Below are positions 60,700 to 64,000 of a stretch of 64,000 nt of DNA, piece after piece. A program made the translations under genes and the position numbers. The notes under the pieces are model-generated. The model saw only the letters and a program-made list of their open reading frames with translations. It made no database searches and had not been told where the DNA came from. Positions within the stretch are counted from its first letter, which is position 1, and each line of letters begins with the position of its first letter. This DNA is from Ruania zhangjianzhongii (GTDB taxonomy: Bacteria; Actinomycetota; Actinomycetes; Actinomycetales; Beutenbergiaceae), in assembly GCF_008000995.1 (NCBI RefSeq), contig NZ_CP042828.1, positions 4,392,882 through 4,456,881 of the forward strand, written 5' to 3'.

Positions 60700-62037
60700 T
60701 CAGTCCGTGCCGACGACCGCAGCTGGCTCCTCATGGGCTCGTCCCGGGCGCAGCCCGCGGGCATTCAGGAACCGGAACGTCACCACGCCCACCACCAGCG
60801 CGGCCAGCGAGAACGCCACCAGCAACCACAGCAGGCCGTCCCGGTTCGTCGCGAGCAGCGTCGGCGTCACCAGTGCGAAGAGACCGAAGACGAACCGGCC
60901 GACGGCGTAGGTGAAGCCCTGCACCGAGGCCCGCACGTTGATCGGCAGGCTCTCCTGCGTCCAGACCTTGTAGTTCGCCTCACCGGAGAGATTCGAGCCG
61001 ACGTTGAACACGGCGATGGCGAGCACATAGATGAGCAGCACCCCGTTACCGACGCCGGCGATCATCATGCTGACCGCCTGCAGGAGACCGCCGATGACGA
61101 ACACCAGGTTCCGCCAGCGGGTGTCGACCAGCCGGACGAAGATGATCATCACCGCGAGCCCGAGCAGGGTGAGCAGCGCACCGAAACCGGTGGCGAAGGA
61201 CTGGCTGGCGCCGCCGGCGTTGACCAGGAAGTAGGTCTGGAACTGACCGAAGGTGTTCGCCACCAAACCCCAGAAGATGTAGAAGAGCATGGTCAGCAGC
61301 GTGGGCACGAGGAAGACCCGCTTGGCCAGCACGGCCCGCAGGCGCATCGGGGCGGGCTCGGCAGCGACAGTGGCGGGCGTCGTGCTGGCCGCCCGCGCCT
61401 GCGCGACATCGTCCTCGAGCGAACGGAGCCAGGGGTGGAACCGCCGGAATGCCCAGGTGATCACCGCCAGGACGGCCAGCTGACCGAAGATGATCCGGAT
61501 GCCGGTCATCCCGGCGTCGGCGAGCAGGAACGCCAGACCCTGGGTAATCGGGATCCCGGACGCCCACATCACCTGGGTCACCGTCACCAGGCGCCCCTGC
61601 GCCCGCGCCGGAGCCCGTTCGGAGACCACCGCCACGGAGGTCGGGAGGTCGGCTCCCGCCGCTGCACCGGCGATGATCACTCCGGCGAACAGCAACGGCT
61701 CGCTCGGCGCCAGGGCCATCAGGGCCATACCGACGGCGTAGATGAGGATGTAGGCGGTAAAGACGCGCATCCGGCCCAACCGGTCAGCGATCCTGCCGCC
61801 GAACAGCGCCCCGAAGGCGATCGCGAAGGTAAGGCACGAGCTCAGCGCACCGACCTCCCACTTGCTCAGGCCGAAGTGCTCTTCGATCAGGACCAGGCCG
61901 ACACCGAGGCTGACGATGATGGCGGCGTCCAGATAGGAGGCCATCCCGGCTGAGATCGCCAGCAGCCAGTGCCGGCGGTCCGGCTTGCTGCCGTCGAACA
62001 GCGGCTTGACCGAAGGGGTGGAGGAATCGTTCGTCAT
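60700..62037 (-). CDS. MFS sugar-porter-type transporter
   Basis: A 445-residue 12-helix MFS protein, with the loop 2-3 motif GGRIADRLGRMRVF, a conserved helix-4 region (GAAAGADLPTSVAVVSE) and a cytoplasmic loop SLEDDVAQARAAS between halves. It resembles metabolite:H+ symporters and sugar porters. The ATG at 62037 (MTNDSST) overlaps the stop of the upstream glycoside hydrolase (ATGA), so it is in one operon with it and probably imports the released sugar, perhaps rhamnose. Confidence 0.87.
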   Translation of the reverse strand: MTNDSSTPSVKPLFDGSKPDRRHWLLAISAGMASYLDAAIIVSLGVGLVLIEEHFGLSKWEVGALSSCLTFAIAFGALFGGRIADRLGRMRVFTAYILIYAVGMALMALAPSEPLLFAGVIIAGAAAGADLPTSVAVVSERAPARAQGRLVTVTQVMWASGIPITQGLAFLLADAGMTGIRIIFGQLAVLAVITWAFRRFHPWLRSLEDDVAQARAASTTPATVAAEPAPMRLRAVLAKRVFLVPTLLTMLFYIFWGLVANTFGQFQTYFLVNAGGASQSFATGFGALLTLLGLAVMIIFVRLVDTRWRNLVFVIGGLLQAVSMMIAGVGNGVLLIYVLAIAVFNVGSNLSGEANYKVWTQESLPINVRASVQGFTYAVGRFVFGLFALVTPTLLATNRDGLLWLLVAFSLAALVVGVVTFRFLNARGLRPGRAHEEPAAVVGTD

Positions 62038-64000
62038 TGATCTTCTCTCTCTTGGACATGTGCGACGACCGGGCCGAACAGGCCGGACGCCAGCTGGGAT
62101 CGCAGTACCCACGTCGTCGCCGTGGACTCGTGCAGGAAGGGCCCCAGCGTGTTGAACACCGTCACGGCAACCTCACGCGGCCCTGGTTTGCCCGGGATGG
62201 TGAAGCGGAACGGCGCACAGAAGGCGACTCCGACCGGCTCACCATCCACCTCCACCTCGGCCGTCCCGCGCAGATCCCCGAGATCGAGGACCCAGTCCTG
62301 CGCCGTCGTCAGATCGACCGACCGGACATACCGCACGCCACCGCTCCAGCCGGCGAGCCCGAGGCAGCGCCAGTCGCCCAGGCTGATCGGCGCCGCCTCG
62401 AGGTGGACCTCGAGTGGCCCCTCGAAACCGGAACCGCGGCGGTGGGTGCTGGTCGGCGGCATCTCGATGGTGAGCAGCGCGGGTTGCTGCAGGGGGCGAG
62501 CGAGGCTCAGCCGGCCACCGTCGGCAGCCACCTCCTGGCCATCGATGCGAGCACGGACCACGCCGGCCGCATCGAGCACGATGCGTGCGGACCCGGCCGG
62601 AAGGAGGACACGGTAGTGCTGCGCTGCCGGAGTCGCACTGTCGCTCGCGTGGAAGTCCAGCGCCGCGCTGCCACGTTTCGGCCGTCCCCGGAGCCAGTGG
62701 GCGTCGGGCAGCAGGTGCGGGCGGGAGACGGCGTAGCTGGCCTCGGGCTGACCGTAGTAGCGGCTGACCACTTCTGCGCTGCCTCGCTCGCCCTCGAAGG
62801 AGGTCGACCAGGACTCGTCGCTGACGCAGGTCACCGACGTTCCGTCCCGTAGGTGCACCACCAGGTCCAGCCACATCACGTCCTGGGGTGTGGCACTGTC
62901 CAGCTGCACGCCGAGCGCAGCGGGCTGATCGAGGATGGCGTCGGTGACGTCGTGGCTGAAGAACACCGGCGTCGCGCCTCGATCGGCTTCGTAGTACTCG
63001 ACCTTCTCCTGTCGGGCCAGAACCGAGCCGTCGAGCTGGATCGTCGCCGTCCGCGCGGCGCCGAGGAGCAGCTGAGCCGACTGCACGCCGTCGAGGCTGG
63101 GCAGCTCGCAGGAGAACGTCAGCCGGCCGGTCCGCTCCTCGGCCTCGGGCAGCGCCTGTGCGGTGATGTACTCCGGACGCTGGTCGAAGCCACCCGGTGG
63201 GTAGAGCGAGAACCCGGAGCGCATCTCGGCGTCGTACCAGAGGCTGGCTGGTGCCGGATCCCGGCGCAGGCGGTACTCGAGCACGTTGACGGCGCGATCG
63301 ATCTCGATCCGGATCTGCCGGGTGTATCTCGTCTCGGCCGGAACGGGCTGGCCGTTCCACCAGGCCTCTACCTGCGCGGGCGCCACCAGAACCAGGTCGG
63401 CGGGGCCGCGATGGTCGGTCTGCACCAGCGTACGGATGATGGTGACGGCGTCGTCGGTGAGCTCGTTCGTGGTCAGGAACTCGGAGGTGATCCGCCCCTT
63501 GTTCCCCAGGGCACCGGAGGTGTCTCGCCGCCCGCCACGGCTGCGCGACCACTCGAGGACCTCCCAGGAGTCCGCGCTGAGCGGGCGTTCGCCGCGGCAC
63601 ACCTGGTCACACTCCTGCGGCCCGAGCACCTCGGGCACGGCAGCGGAGGCGGTGGTCAGGGTACGGGCGCGCTGGCCGCTGGTTGCCCAGGTGGACTGCC
63701 AGTCCTGACCCTCTTCTCGGGAGTCGAAGGTCCAGATCTGTAGCGCGTCGAGCGAGCGTCCGACCGGCCGCGCCAGGTCGCCCCAGGTGTTGTCCAGGGT
63801 GGGCACGAGCTCGCCGGTCCAGCCGGTGCTGAGGTCGACCGTCTGCTCGGCGGGCTGCGCGGCGCTCGGCGGTGCGGTCTTCCCTCCGGGGCCTTCTTCC
63901 CAGGCGACCAGCACGAGCGGGGCGCCGCCGGTATCGAGGTGCAGCACCGAGTCCTCACCTCGGGTCTCGATCCGCACCCCGCGCTGCTCACCGGTTGCCG
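62034..64000 (-). CDS. Large glycoside hydrolase, C-terminal part (probable GH106-like alpha-L-rhamnosidase)
   Basis: Partial: the frame stays open to the window edge, and the GTG at 63977 is unlikely to be the start because the upstream codons (ATGEQRG) continue the domain. The visible 655 residues are a series of beta-sandwich domains with no catalytic centre. The C-terminal galactose-binding-like module (GWSGGVRYVRSVDL..., LDLGDLRGTAEVEVDG, VFNTLGPFLHES...SGLFGPV) is typical of the end of GH106 and related rhamnosidases; GH2/GH78-like enzymes are alternatives. It is coupled to the MFS gene, which supports a rhamnoside-utilisation role. Confidence 0.6.
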   Translation of the reverse strand, partial: ATGEQRGVRIETRGEDSVLHLDTGGAPLVLVAWEEGPGGKTAPPSAAQPAEQTVDLSTGWTGELVPTLDNTWGDLARPVGRSLDALQIWTFDSREEGQDWQSTWATSGQRARTLTTASAAVPEVLGPQECDQVCRGERPLSADSWEVLEWSRSRGGRRDTSGALGNKGRITSEFLTTNELTDDAVTIIRTLVQTDHRGPADLVLVAPAQVEAWWNGQPVPAETRYTRQIRIEIDRAVNVLEYRLRRDPAPASLWYDAEMRSGFSLYPPGGFDQRPEYITAQALPEAEERTGRLTFSCELPSLDGVQSAQLLLGAARTATIQLDGSVLARQEKVEYYEADRGATPVFFSHDVTDAILDQPAALGVQLDSATPQDVMWLDLVVHLRDGTSVTCVSDESWSTSFEGERGSAEVVSRYYGQPEASYAVSRPHLLPDAHWLRGRPKRGSAALDFHASDSATPAAQHYRVLLPAGSARIVLDAAGVVRARIDGQEVAADGGRLSLARPLQQPALLTIEMPPTSTHRRGSGFEGPLEVHLEAAPISLGDWRCLGLAGWSGGVRYVRSVDLTTAQDWVLDLGDLRGTAEVEVDGEPVGVAFCAPFRFTIPGKPGPREVAVTVFNTLGPFLHESTATTWVLRSQLASGLFGPVVAHVQEREDQ

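Noticed and set aside
1-64000. tRNA, rRNA or riboswitch genes
   Set aside because: No cloverleaf, rRNA or recognisable riboswitch core was found by eye; a covariance-model scan would be needed to exclude small RNAs.

Overview
The window is GC-rich, densely packed chromosomal DNA with GTG/TTG starts, strong G/C third-codon preference, many probably leaderless promoters, and an actinobacterial gene set (ClpC with UVR motif, DUF2516, FABP/nitrobindin, CynX-type and sugar MFS porters). This points to an actinobacterium of the Micrococcales, perhaps near Ruania, Beutenbergia or Georgenia; the genus is an inference. No rRNA, tRNA, CRISPR array, prophage or plasmid functions were seen.

Layout. 1-2055: a sugar oxidoreductase/isomerase pair. 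2100-7655: four tandem paralogues of a membrane-anchored PQQ-like beta-propeller protein. 7665-7964: a broken MazF toxin gene bracketed by two 46-bp palindromes. 7974-12294: flavoprotein, SDR, DUF488 and a small membrane protein. 12358-15332: SGNH esterase, L-rhamnose mutarotase and GH29 fucosidase. 15445-21836: MFS and TauE permeases, a Tat-exported penicillin-acylase-type Ntn hydrolase and an SLC13 carrier. 21874-31370: a rhamnose locus (rhaI, bifunctional aldolase/dehydrogenase, rhaB; DeoR and LacI regulators; MFS; lactate dehydrogenase). 31702-35819: araBDA. 35975-37285: an IS481-type insertion sequence. 37332-42491: VOC/AraC/LacI genes, a membrane glutaredoxin, a DEAD-box helicase and an SGNH hydrolase. 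42658-45189: clpC. 45362-49591: a 1409-residue secreted PHP/phosphoesterase protein. 49700-51269: macro-domain protein and a DUF559-like nuclease gene. 51322-56154: a six-gene reverse-strand operon (FABP, ygfZ, FUSC, DUF2516, asparaginase, dtd). 56330-60648: secreted peptide, serine hydrolase, ArsR and SulP transporter. 60700-64000: MFS carrier and the 3' end of a large glycoside hydrolase, probably an alpha-rhamnosidase.

How it fits together. Much of the window serves plant-type deoxy-sugars and pentoses: hydrolases release rhamnose/fucose, mutarotase, isomerase, kinase and aldolase convert rhamnose to DHAP and lactaldehyde, the dehydrogenase half makes lactate, and lactate dehydrogenase makes pyruvate. 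The same 12-bp palindrome (TGAAACGATTCA) lies upstream of both rhaI and the lactate dehydrogenase gene, suggesting one LacI regulon. araBDA has a different LacI-type operator.

The most unusual elements are repeats. A family of 46-bp REP-like palindromes with core GTGCGCTATAGCGCAC occurs five times. One copy has been split in its centre by the IS481 element, and two bracket the DUF559-like gene. A second palindrome family brackets the mazF fragment. There is also a perfect 27-bp inverted repeat at the rhaI/deoR intergenic region and a 14-bp tandem repeat inside the helicase C-terminal tail.
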